Below, one piece after another: positions 1-8,224 of a DNA stretch of 10,399 nt (position 1 is the stretch's first letter; each line of letters begins with the position of its first letter). Position numbers and translations under genes: made by a program. Location: positions 1,894 to 12,292 of the forward strand of contig JADGJH010001046.1 of NCBI GenBank assembly GCA_027596945.1. The letters run 5' to 3'. Under the pieces are notes generated by a model. The model was not told the origin of the DNA and searched no databases. It worked only from the letters and a program-made list of their open reading frames with translations. This stretch comes from Physocladia obscura (Eukaryota; Chytridiomycota; Chytridiomycetes; Chytridiales; Chytriomycetaceae).

Positions 1-120
1 CATTTTTTTTTCCAATATAAAATTGTTTGCATTTTTCCATTTCCATGTTACTTTGTTTAATATTCAATTTAATTAAACCGTTGTTCACAAAAAAAAAAAA
101 AAAAAAGGGAACGCACTTAC
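1..120 (-). other. Probable intron 2 of the transcription factor gene (continues past the left edge)
   Basis: On the minus strand the coding exon ends at 121 and is followed by a strong 5' splice site, GTAAGT, at 120-115. An 18-base T tract (A89-A106 on the plus strand) follows. The only AG before the window edge lies near 52-53 (AAAG before TAACATGG); joining there is in phase but gives a lysine/asparagine-rich stretch unlike the expected domain. The real acceptor is probably outside the window. The unspliced frame is also open to the edge, but it would add a run of six phenylalanines and low-complexity residues, so an intron is the better reading. Confidence 0.55.
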
Positions 121-839
121 GCAACATATACGCATTCAAAAACAACAAGCTTAGAACGTTATTCACACACGGATCATTTTGATCAATATTTTGTTGTGCA
201 GCAGCGTAAAACTGTGAAGCATCAATTTCGAGCTTTCGATAAACAACAGTAACAGCGCACATCGCGTTCAAAAGTGCTTGAAAATGCCTCTCGATTCCAT
301 AGCCAAGTAAGGTCGATGGATGTACAATCGGCCACATAGGATAGATGTCCGAAAAGAAAGATTGAATTAGAAGGGTAACAGTGGGAAGGACCTGTGCGTC
401 AAAGATCAAAGTTGCTTTGTCGATCCACGGAGAAAATAAAATTGAGTTGCTTTGGGAGATTATGGGTTCTGAGATAACGATTTGTGCGGTTGGTTGAAGT
501 TGTTGGAGTTGTTGTTGGATGCTTTTTTGGCGTGGGCCACGTTTCTTTATTTCTCTCGCAAATGTGCACGCAATCATTGATTTTGTACAGTTCGAGCAGC
601 CGTTTAATATATCGGTGGGTTGTTTTTCGCAGCGTACTTTCTGTGTAATGGTGTTACAAAAATTATTTCGCATGTTGATATACCCTCAGAAAGCACGCGT
701 CACATGCGACTTGGGCCAGCGCGACAGGAACTTTGCGCTTCTTTGCTGCGGAGTCTTTATCGTTGTTGGTTGGCTCTGTTCTCGTTGTGGATTCTGGGCC
801 AAACAACCAGTTCCAGTCAGTGTGATCCTCTGGTTGCAT
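121..839 (-). CDS. Zn(II)2Cys6 fungal transcription factor, 5' half (partial)
   Basis: This encodes the N-terminal about 225 residues of a zinc-cluster DNA-binding regulator expected to act in the nucleus. Exon 1 is 839-684 and exon 2 is 640-121, with a 43-nt GT-AG intron (683-641) between them. The ATG at 839 is the first Met after an in-frame TGA. A basic stretch, AAKKRKVP (residues 31-38), looks like a nuclear localisation signal. The zinc cluster follows: C46-x2-C49-x6-C56-x10-C67-x2-C70-x6-C77, split by the intron between C49 and C56. It is followed by the KKRGPRQK linker typical of the class and a glutamine-rich stretch (93-101). Residues 145-164 (FFSDIYPMWPIVHPSTLLGY) match the start of the fungal-specific transcription factor domain (F/Y-F..iYP..PiiHp.tf). 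The protein stops at the probable intron 2 donor (120), so the rest of that domain is missing from the window. It is divergently transcribed from the SH3 gene to its right. Target genes cannot be inferred. Confidence 0.86.
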
Positions 840-1146
840 TCTGATTTCAAATAAGGAAAATTTTCAATTGTGTTGATCAAAAAGTCTCTGCAGACATGCA
901 CACTGGAAAACATTTCTTGCTTTATTATTTGAAAGGGGGACAAGAGTGTAAGAGGAATAAAAAAATAAAACAAGTTGTGAGAAGAAATGCTTGTTACTTT
1001 TTTCATACGTGGGAAAATGGCTCAGCATCAGAGCGAGTTTTTGGGCACGTAGTGGAAGTTGGGATCACTGTTTGAGGCGTTGTCTGAAGATTTTCAATTT
1101 TAATCAACTGTCATCCACAATCATTTTAATTTGTGCAAATTGAGAG
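840..1146. promoter_or_regulatory. Shared upstream region of two divergent genes
   Basis: About 300 bp separate the transcription factor start (839, minus) from the gene A start (1147, plus), so both promoters must lie here unless 5' exons were missed. It holds AT-rich stretches (for example around 956-970). An AGGGG core at about 934-938 resembles the yeast stress element, but such a short match is expected by chance. On the plus strand short ATGs lie upstream of gene A (one at 1017 opens an 11-codon frame ending at a TAG). I see no convincing coding exon or RNA gene. Confidence 0.4.
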
Positions 1147-3261
1147 ATGACAACGTTGTGCTTTCCACTGACGGGATCAGTGCAGTGCTCGGACTTTGCT
1201 GGTTAGTACCGGCTTCATCTTTGCAATGGCTCGGTGGATGTTTGATGTTTGATGATCCAGCGTACAATGTGTTCATTCCGTCCACCTTGTCGGGCAGCGT
1301 GACTGATGCCGCGTCTCTCGATTCGTACCTCACCAACGCATTCGACACGGCCAACGACACGGGTACGTTTGGCGCCGTCGTACGATCGGCCGGTGGCTAC
1401 GACTGCACTGACTGGAATGGCACGGGGTTGCGATACTACCGGTACTTGCCTTCCATGTTCCTAGTATCACTGTTACCTCAGTACTGATTCTTATTATAGT
1501 ACCTCTAATTGCGCATACCTGATTACGTCGGGCATTGGTGTCGTTGCTACCGGCGCCTCAGCTGCCTGCACCGCGGCCGGCACTGTCTTCCCGTTGTGTT
1601 TGTCAACCTTCTCCAAGTTCGAGACTTCCTGGGCTACAACTCTCTCTAACCCAACCTTCTGTCCCAACGGCGAGGCTCAAGTCTCCAAAGACCTTTCGTC
1701 GCAGTACCAGGTTAGTGTTACATACAATCATCAAGTATTAAATTACTCGTACTAAATACTTTGAAATAGGGTGTTGAAGTTGACATGTCTACCAACACAG
1801 CCACTTGCACCGTATCCATGGCCGTCGATGCGGCTAACTGTGGTACTTTCATTACTTTTTATTAATCGTAATATGATAACCAATGATGTTCTGGTAATTG
1901 TTAATCACAGGCTTTGAGACTGCTGCTGAAGCCACCGCGTTCTGTGCAACAACAACTGTCGCAACCGAATCGTGCTGCTCGTCGTTTGTCTCATCCGTTG
2001 CAACTACCAGTATCACCACTACCGCCAGTGTTGCTGGGATTGTCTCAAGTACCAACTCCGCTTTAGCCACCTCATCTTCTACATCCACTACTACCACTTC
2101 ATCTTCGTCCACCTCTCTTCCAATTCCAATTATTGCCGGTGCGGGCGGTGGTGCGCTTCTCATCATCATTGCACTTGTAGCATTCTGCTGCTGGAGAAAG
2201 CGACGTCAGAGAGCCGCGACTACTGTCTACGAAATGGACACAGACACTCAAAATTTCAACAAGAGTGCTGCTCCTATGGGTTTTGCCAATGCAACTCCCA
2301 TGGCAGCCCAGATTGGTATGTCAGGAAGGAACCAACAGCAACAATCAGATGTTTGTCAGGCCGTTTACGATTACACTGCCAGTATGGGTGACGAGCTTAG
2401 TACCATGGTTGGCGATAAGATAATCTTGAAAGTTGAATACGATGGTATGTTTTTTGTATTTGACAATTTTTCCTAATGAAATTTTTGAATCACGCGACTT
2501 AATCAAACTGCAGATGGCTGGGGTTACGGATTCAACACAAGAACAAGGAAAGAGGGAGCATTTCCTCTCGATATTTTGGACAGATTTCAAGGCGGCGCTC
2601 AAGGATATAATGACGGTAACCGCAACAACCGCGTTTCATCAATGTACGGTCCAAGTGGAAATAACAACAAAAACAACACTGAATCTTATTATGATGGCGG
2701 AAACAATACTGATTCATACTATGCACCTGGTGGAAATAATACCGATTCATTCTATGATGGTGGCACCAATACCGATTCATACTATGCCCCAGGCGGCGGC
2801 AATAACACTGATTCATCGTATTATCCACAATCAGAATATGGTACTGATTCAGTCTACGCGCCAGGCGGTGTCAGTGGTGGAAATAACATTCACGAAGCTG
2901 TATACGATTTCACACCTGAACAAGATGATGAAGTGGAATTACGTGTTGGAGATAAAGTTGAATTGAAGCACCAATATGATGATGGGTGAAGTTCACTTTT
3001 TTTAAAATTATTTTAAAATTTTTAAAATGAAATTCGAAATTAATTTCATCGAACAGATGGGCGCATGGCAAAAATTTGGCGATCAACAAGGAAGGGTTAT
3101 TCCCGTTAGATTGTCTCCAAGGATTCGATGGGCCACAGCAATTTGACGCTGAAGGCAAAAAGACATACAATAACCGTGTTTCATCAATGTATGGAGCAGA
3201 ATCTGTGTATACCAATTCAGTGTATTATGGAAATAACACGGATTCTGTGTACTACAATTGA
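1147..3261 (+). CDS. Gene A: single-pass membrane protein with two cytoplasmic SH3 domains (7 exons, 576 aa)
   Basis: Exons: 1147-1201, 1261-1441, 1500-1710, 1770-1842, 1911-2444, 2514-2985, 3057-3261. All six introns are GT-AG, 58-71 nt, and the phases close to one 577-codon frame ending in TGA. The N-terminal region (about 1-200) has 12 cysteines that align one-to-one with gene B and starts with the pattern C-x-P-L-x-G-S-x2-C-x2-F. A Ser/Thr-rich stalk leads to a membrane helix at about 245-267, then WRKRRQR, which predicts an inside C-terminus. SH3-1 is at about 320-376 and SH3-2 at about 477-532; both keep AVYD[YF], ELxxxVGDK, YDDGW and FPLD. Between them (405-466) are NNTDSYY-type repeats. 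Motif RVSSMYG follows each SH3 (391-397, 549-555). The start is supported by the MTT shared with gene B, a purine at -3 and an in-frame TGA six bases upstream. There is no classical signal peptide, so the helix probably acts as a signal anchor with the N-terminus outside. Likely role: surface sensor or scaffold recruiting SH3 partners; ligand unknown. Confidence 0.86.
2680..2870 (+). repeat. Short in-frame repeats encoding NTDSYY units in gene A
   Basis: The stretch between the two SH3 domains of gene A consists of imperfect copies of a roughly 30-nt unit, coding for N-N/T-T-[DE]-S-[YF]-Y followed by DGG or APGG (for example NNTESYYDGG, NNTDSYYAPGG, NNTDSFYDGG, TNTDSYYAPGG, NNTDSSYY). A related NNTDSVYYN ends the protein. 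The region is predicted to be disordered and is rich in Tyr, Ser and Thr that could be phosphorylated. Confidence 0.75.
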
Positions 3262-3511
3262 AAGGATCTTCTGTAAATGCTGCGACTCCCCCTTTCTGTT
3301 TTCATACGAATTCCTCTTTTTTACAAACATTTCTTTCCATTATCTCTTTTTTTTTTTTTTTTTTTTTTTCTGAGCTGGAATTGGAGTGAATTTTGATCGA
3401 AAGAAAAGTAATAGAGATTATTGAAATAGTGAGAATTTGTTAATTGTGAGGAATTTTTATCTGAATAGTTTCGGCTTGAACAAGAAATTTTCAAGAAAGT
3501 AGTTTGCAGGA
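3262..3511. other. Spacer between genes A and B with a 23-T run
   Basis: This 250-bp spacer holds the 3' end of gene A and the promoter/5' leader of gene B. It includes an uninterrupted run of about 23 T (3347-3369). No AATAAA is seen after the gene A stop. Just before the gene B start the sequence TTTGCAG|GA looks like a 3' splice site, so a 5' non-coding exon ending there is possible, but no matching upstream coding exon was found. Confidence 0.45.
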
Positions 3512-6500
3512 ATGACAACGCCTTACTGCTTACCTCTGACGGGTAGCAAGCTCTGCCCAGACTTTGTCAGTGAGTATTTAGTACTCTCCTTGGATTGATC
3601 GGTGTCCCTGTTTTGAATGAATGCCAGACATTAAACGCTCTTGTAAACAATAGGTTATAGTGCATACATTGCCATCGGCAGCATCACAGATGTCACTTCT
3701 TTCGATGCATACGTGACCGCTGCTTCTTCTGATAATTCTACTAATGCTAGCGACTTTGGCGCCGCAATGGTTGGATCGTATTACAACTGTGCTGGATGGT
3801 CATTGTTTCATTTACTTTAATTTAACTTCTCTTTTGGGATCTAAATGTACACGCATACACAAAACCCGAAAGGGATGGCACAGGATTGCGTTATCAGGCA
3901 ACAGCACTATGCATCGAACTTGTTGGATTCGGTATCGGCAACACAGACACTGCAACGCCGTGTAATCCTGCCGGCACTATTCTCCCAGTGTGCCAGTCCA
4001 CCGTCACAAAATTCGCCAACGCATGGAATACTGTTTTTTCAAACACTGCATTTTGCCCGAATGGGGAGAACACGGCAGCTAATAATTACGTTACATATTT
4101 GACCGGACTGTCTTCGTCATTGTCGTCCAGTTCTACGTGTATTGTTGGCGAATCGAATGAAGTCAACAATTGCGGTGTGTTTTTATACCGTTTCTAGTTT
4201 TAATCTCTATGCTTATTTGTGATGGCTTTGTGATATTATTTTCTCAGGGTTTACTACAGCCGCGCAAGCCCAGACTTTTTGTAACACTGATACAACCGGC
4301 GATTCGTGCTGTACCGCTTTTCGAGTAGCTACCACATCTGCTGCAGCTGCGACCGGGAGTGGGTCATTGTCGGCAATATCCACCACAACTTCAACCTCAG
4401 CCGCATCCTCCAGCTCCAGCTCATCCAGCTCCACAAGCTCAAGTAGCATGATATACATCTACGCAGGCGCTGGCGCTGGTGCCTTCATAATCATCGCAGT
4501 TTGCGTATACTGCTTTTGTTTCCGCAAAAAGAAAACGCTTTCGCTTGACGAAGTGTATGGGAAAACTGGAAACGACGAATATGGTGATTTGGCGATGAGC
4601 AAAATGCAACCAGCGCCAATTGGAAAGTCGACGCCGCCGTCCAAAATGTCGAAGGATATATATGCTTCGAAATTTAATTACAAGCCGCAGCAGCCTGATG
4701 AATTGCAAACATTTGCCGGAGATCGCGTGGTTGTCAAGCATCGGTATGATGATGGATGGGGTTATGGATCGAATACTAGGTTTGTTCCTGTTTTATCGCC
4801 TTTTTGTGTTTTTGTCGCGTTTGTGTTAATGTATTTTTCTGTAAAGAACTGGCTTGGAGGGACTGTTTCCTCTTGATCTTTTGGATGGCATTGACTTGGA
4901 TCCTTTCAGTCAAGGCATACAGAAACAGGATTCTGGCTTCAATAAGCGGGTATCAAGTTTGTATGGTCCTCCTGCAGGTGGGTTTGGACAGCAACAGCAA
5001 TCTTGGAATCAGCAGCCAATTCAACCGCCACCAGTGGCAATTCCAATGCCTATGGGCAACAAAAGCATCAACAATAACAAAAACATCAACTTTAGTGGTG
5101 GTGGCGGTCCAAAAATTGACGAAAATATCCTTAATGTTATCAAGGACTTTGATCCTTCTCAATCAGATGAAATGGAATTACGTAAGTTGTCTCAAAAAAA
5201 TTTTTTTTTGATTGCCCTTTTCATTTTATTAACTTTTACTTAGGTGTTGGGGATCCAATTCTCGTGAAAGAAGAATACGACGACGGATGGGGCTTTGGAA
5301 CAAACAAAGTAACGAATCAATCAGGACTTTTCCCCCTTGATTGCGTGGATCGATTAGTCAAGAAACATGACGTCCGAAACTCGAGTTTGATGGCTGCGTC
5401 TGCTACTCCAAAACTCCCAGGTCAACAACAGCAAAAACCTTTTGCCGCAGTCGCCGCAGCTCCATTTCCTGCTTCCGACACATTCGACGTAGTTGAAGAC
5501 TTTGACCCTGAAAATGGGGACGAAATAGAATTGCGTGTTGGCGATAAAGTCAAAGTCACAAAGAAATACGATGACGGATGGTGCACAGGTCTCAATTTGG
5601 CCACAAATCAATCTGGGCTTCTGCCGCTGGATTGTTTATCTGAATTCGCCACTGGACAGCAAAAGCCTATAAAACCTGATGGAAAGAAGTTACAGAAACA
5701 GCGCTTGTCGTCGATTTATGATGCTGATTTTTCGTATGGAGCTAATGCAGTTGTGCTGGCCACTGCTGCAACAGCGTCAGACATATACGATGTTGTCGAA
5801 GATTTTGACCCTGAAAATGGCGATGAAATTGAATTACGCGTAGGTGATAAAGTTAAAGTGACGAAACAATACGACGATGGTTGGTGCACAGGTTTGAATA
5901 CGACGACAAACCAAACTGGATTATTACCTTTGGACTGTTTGTCAACGTTTGCTACTGGACAACAGAAGCCTGTTAAACCTGATGGAAAGAAGTTACAGAA
6001 ACAGCGCTTGTCGTCAATCTATGATGCTGATTTTTCGTATGGAGCTAATGCAGTTGTGCCGGCCACTGCTGCGGCAGCGTCAGACATGTATGATGTTGTC
6101 GAAGACTTTGATCCCGAGAATGTTGACGAGATTGAATTGCGTGTTGGTGATAAAGTTAAAGTCACAAAAAAATACGACGACGGATGGTGCACGGGTGTAA
6201 ATACTACAACGAACCTCACTGGACTGCTACCATTGGACTGTTTATCGGCATTTGCGACCGGACAACAGAAGTCTGTTAAACCGGACGGAAAGAAGTTGCA
6301 GAAGCAACGAATTTCGTCAATTTACGATGCAGACTTTTCATATTCTGCTGCACCATCTGCTGTATCCGTTCCGGCACTTGCTGCAAAATCAGGACAGTCA
6401 GATGTATATGATGTTGTTGAAGACTTTGATCCCGAGAATGGTGATGAGATTGAATTGAGAGTTGGTGATAAAGTTAAAGTGACGAAACAATACGACGATG

Positions 6501-7623
6501 GATGGTGCACAGGTCTGAACATGGCAACTAACCAAACTGGATTATTGCCATTAGACTGTTTATCCGCGTTCGCAACTGGTCAGCAAAAAGTTGTTAAACC
6601 TGATGGGAAAAAACTACAGAAACAACGTATGTCATCAATCTACGATGGTGACTTTTCGTATGGCACACCATCTGAGGTCCCATCAGCTGCTGCAACATTT
6701 GGACCTGTTTCTTCTGGAAAATTTGACAGTTATACTGTTGCTGAAGATTTTGATCCAGAAAACGGCGACGAAATCGAGTTGCGTGTCGGCGATCAAGTTC
6801 AAGTCCAAAAAAAATACGATGATGGATGGTGCACTGGTCTCAACACGGCTACAAACCAAACTGGACTGTTCCCGTTAGACTGTCTTTCGGGATTTACAAA
6901 CGGGCAGCAGAAGCCAGTTAAAGCTGACGGCAAAAAATTGCAGAAACAACGCATGTCGTCGATTTACGATGCTGACTTTTCTTACTCGGCGATTCCGCCA
7001 GCTTCTTCGACGACAGCTGCTGCCTCAAACACTTACGGTATTTACGCTGTCACCGAAGATTTTGATCCCGAAAATGCAGATGAGATTGAACTGCGAGTGG
7101 GTGATAACGTTCAAGTTAAGAAACAGTATGACGACGGATGGTGCACAGGTGTTAATACCGCCACCAACCAGACTGGGTTGTTGCCGTTAGATTGTCTGGC
7201 TGGATTTTCGAGCGGACAACAGAAGCCTGTCAAGCCTGACGGCAAAAAGCTTCAGAAGCAACGCGTCTCGTCCATTTATGATGCTGACTTTTCGTCTTAT
7301 GGCGGCGGTGGTGGTTATGGAGGTGCCGCACCACCAGCTCTGAAAGCTGTTTTTGATTATCAACCAACTCAGAAAGATGAAATGGATATTAGAGTGGGAG
7401 ATCGGATTGAATTAAAGAAGCAGTTTGAAGACGGCTGGGCTGAAGGTAAAATGCTTCCTTTTTTGGTAACTTTAAATTTTAAAATTAAATAAACAATCTA
7501 GGGCGTAACCTTGAGACCAACCAGTCTGGCTTGTTCCCATTGGACTGTCTTCCTGGATATGGCGCAGACACTGGATCCAAGGCAGGAAACAAGAACAGGA
7601 CTTCGTCTCTGTATGGATACTGA
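3512..7623 (+). CDS. Gene B: single-pass membrane protein with nine SH3 domains (7 exons, 1231 aa), tandem paralogue of gene A
   Basis: Exons: 3512-3569, 3654-3798, 3873-4174, 4248-4779, 4847-5181, 5244-7445, 7502-7623. Introns are GT-AG, 56-84 nt, and the phases close to 1232 codons. The ectodomain (about 1-200) aligns with gene A, including all 12 cysteines. A long serine-rich stalk precedes the membrane helix (about 236-260), then RKKK. SH3 domains lie at about 308-361, 440-495, 536-592, 637-693, 739-794, 844-900, 952-1008, 1057-1112 and 1156-1211. Domains 3-8 are near copies (EDFDPEN, DEIELRVGD, YDDGWCTG, PLDCL) joined by linkers containing KPDGKKLQKQR, then R-x-SSIYD. The chain ends NRTSSLYGY. 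Introns interrupt SH3-1, -2 and -9 but none of 3-8, which share one 2.2-kb exon. N-glycosylation sites (NST, NAS) lie in the ectodomain. The start matches gene A (MTT) and lacks a classical signal peptide. Weak spots: the GTCATT donor at 3799 and CGAAAG acceptor at 3872, chosen because they restore the W-x-GTGLRY segment of gene A. Likely role: multivalent membrane scaffold or sensor. Confidence 0.88.
5470..7300 (+). repeat. Six tandem coding repeats (SH3 plus linker) in gene B
   Basis: Six successive in-frame units of about 101-108 codons (about 303-324 nt) each encode one SH3 domain followed by the linker GQQK..KPDGKKLQKQR and the SSIYDADFS motif, then an Ala/Ser/Pro-rich variable spacer. 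Protein identity between units is very high, while third codon positions vary, so most copies are not brand new. The linker DNA of the first two units (5675-5758 and 5978-6061, offset exactly 303 nt) differs at only about two positions by eye. Confidence 0.9.
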
Positions 7624-7795
7624 AAAAAAAATTTTTGATACGATTTTGTTGTTTTTTTTCTTCATATTCTTTCCTCATTTTTTTTTCCGATTCCGTATCC
7701 TTCCTTTCTTCCTTATTTTCTTTCTTTTTCGTATTTTTTTTTTTTCTGCCGTCTTTTTTCTGTGCGTATAACTTTTCTTGGGCATTTATAGAGAT

Positions 7796-7801
7796 AATAA
7801 A
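7796..7801 (+). terminator. Candidate polyadenylation signal AATAAA for gene B
   Basis: The hexamer AATAAA occurs in GATAATAAAAAATG, downstream of the pyrimidine-rich stretch after the gene B stop. It is the only AATAAA seen between the stop and the gene C promoter region. AT-rich DNA yields this hexamer often, so this is a plausible call only. Confidence 0.3.
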
Positions 7802-7913
7802 AAATGCGAAACAAAGTCATAAAAGCGACCAAGCGAACCATCAAAACTGAATTTTAATTTTTGAAATTTTTCATTTTTTGTCGGATCCCGCTTTTTTGGG
7901 AAATTCGGCAGGT

Positions 7914-7935
7914 GTCAATATTTTGGTATATTGAC
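7914..7935. promoter_or_regulatory. Perfect 8-bp inverted repeat upstream of gene C
   Basis: GTCAATAT (7914-7921) and its exact reverse complement ATATTGAC (7928-7935) flank a 6-nt loop, TTTGGT. It ends 13 nt before a TATAAAG box, so it could be a site for a dimeric regulator; a Zn2Cys6 protein is encoded in the same window, but its usual CGG half-sites are not present here. It could also be chance. Confidence 0.3.
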
Positions 7936-7948
7936 GGGTTAATAATAA

Positions 7949-7955
7949 TATAAAG
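7949..7955 (+). promoter_or_regulatory. TATA-like box for gene C
   Basis: TATAAAG follows an AATAATAA stretch and lies about 270 nt before the preferred gene C start. The long distance implies either a long or spliced leader or an upstream start. Identified by sequence only. Confidence 0.3.
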
Positions 7956-8224
7956 GCGAAAACGATTGTATCAAAGCTAAACAAGTGCGCAAGGTCCCAA
8001 GAAAGAATCAGGTGGGTGCGTTTGCTAAGGATTTGAACTGTAGATAATTGTAGTGGAATTACAGAGAGCTATGCGGGTTGAAAAAATTACTATTCTTAGA
8101 AGTTGGAGAAGGATGTTTTCAAAAGAGTTCACAAATCGTTTGAAATACTTAAAACCCCTGTTGGCTTTTGTTTATGATAAATCTAATACATATTTTAGGA
8201 AATTTGATCCAAAAAGTTTGTTTC

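Larger units (their letters stand above)
7624..8224. other. Intergenic region between genes B and C
   Basis: The first part (about 7630-7765) is almost entirely pyrimidine, T-rich with C interruptions, and is probably the gene B 3' UTR or downstream flank. An AATAAA lies at 7796-7801, about 170 nt after the stop, and could be its polyadenylation signal. Further right are an 8-bp inverted repeat (7914-7935) and TATAAAG (7949-7955). From 7980 to 8224 is the likely 5' leader of gene C. It contains splice-like sequences (CAG|GTGGGT near 8010; ATTTTAG ending at 8199) that would allow a leader intron, but nothing decisive. Confidence 0.5.

Noticed and set aside
519..854. 111-aa plus-strand ORF opposite the transcription factor
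   Set aside because: It is antisense to the zinc-cluster exons and has no recognisable pattern; the minus strand carries a clear Zn2Cys6 motif across a phase-matched intron.
1852..2169. Minus-strand ORF rich in Val/Glu/Asp opposite the gene A stalk
   Set aside because: It is the complement of Ser/Thr-rich codons and has no independent support. The same holds for 4213-4458 opposite the gene B stalk.
3276..3390. Hydrophobic Met-started stretch (MLRLPLSVFIRIP..F-run) as a signal-peptide exon for gene B
   Set aside because: The hydrophobicity comes from the poly-T run, no good donor links it in phase to the gene B start, and gene A has no equivalent.
5354..7190. Many plus and minus frames overlapping the gene B SH3 array
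   Set aside because: They repeat with the array period and exist only because the underlying coding DNA is repetitive; the main frame has the conserved SH3 protein pattern.
5470..7300. CRISPR-like or satellite repeat array
   Set aside because: The repeats are long, in-frame, codon-structured and encode SH3 domains; there is no short repeat-spacer pattern.
7635..7850. Phe/Ser-rich ORFs after the gene B stop
   Set aside because: They are translations of the pyrimidine-rich tract and not plausible proteins.
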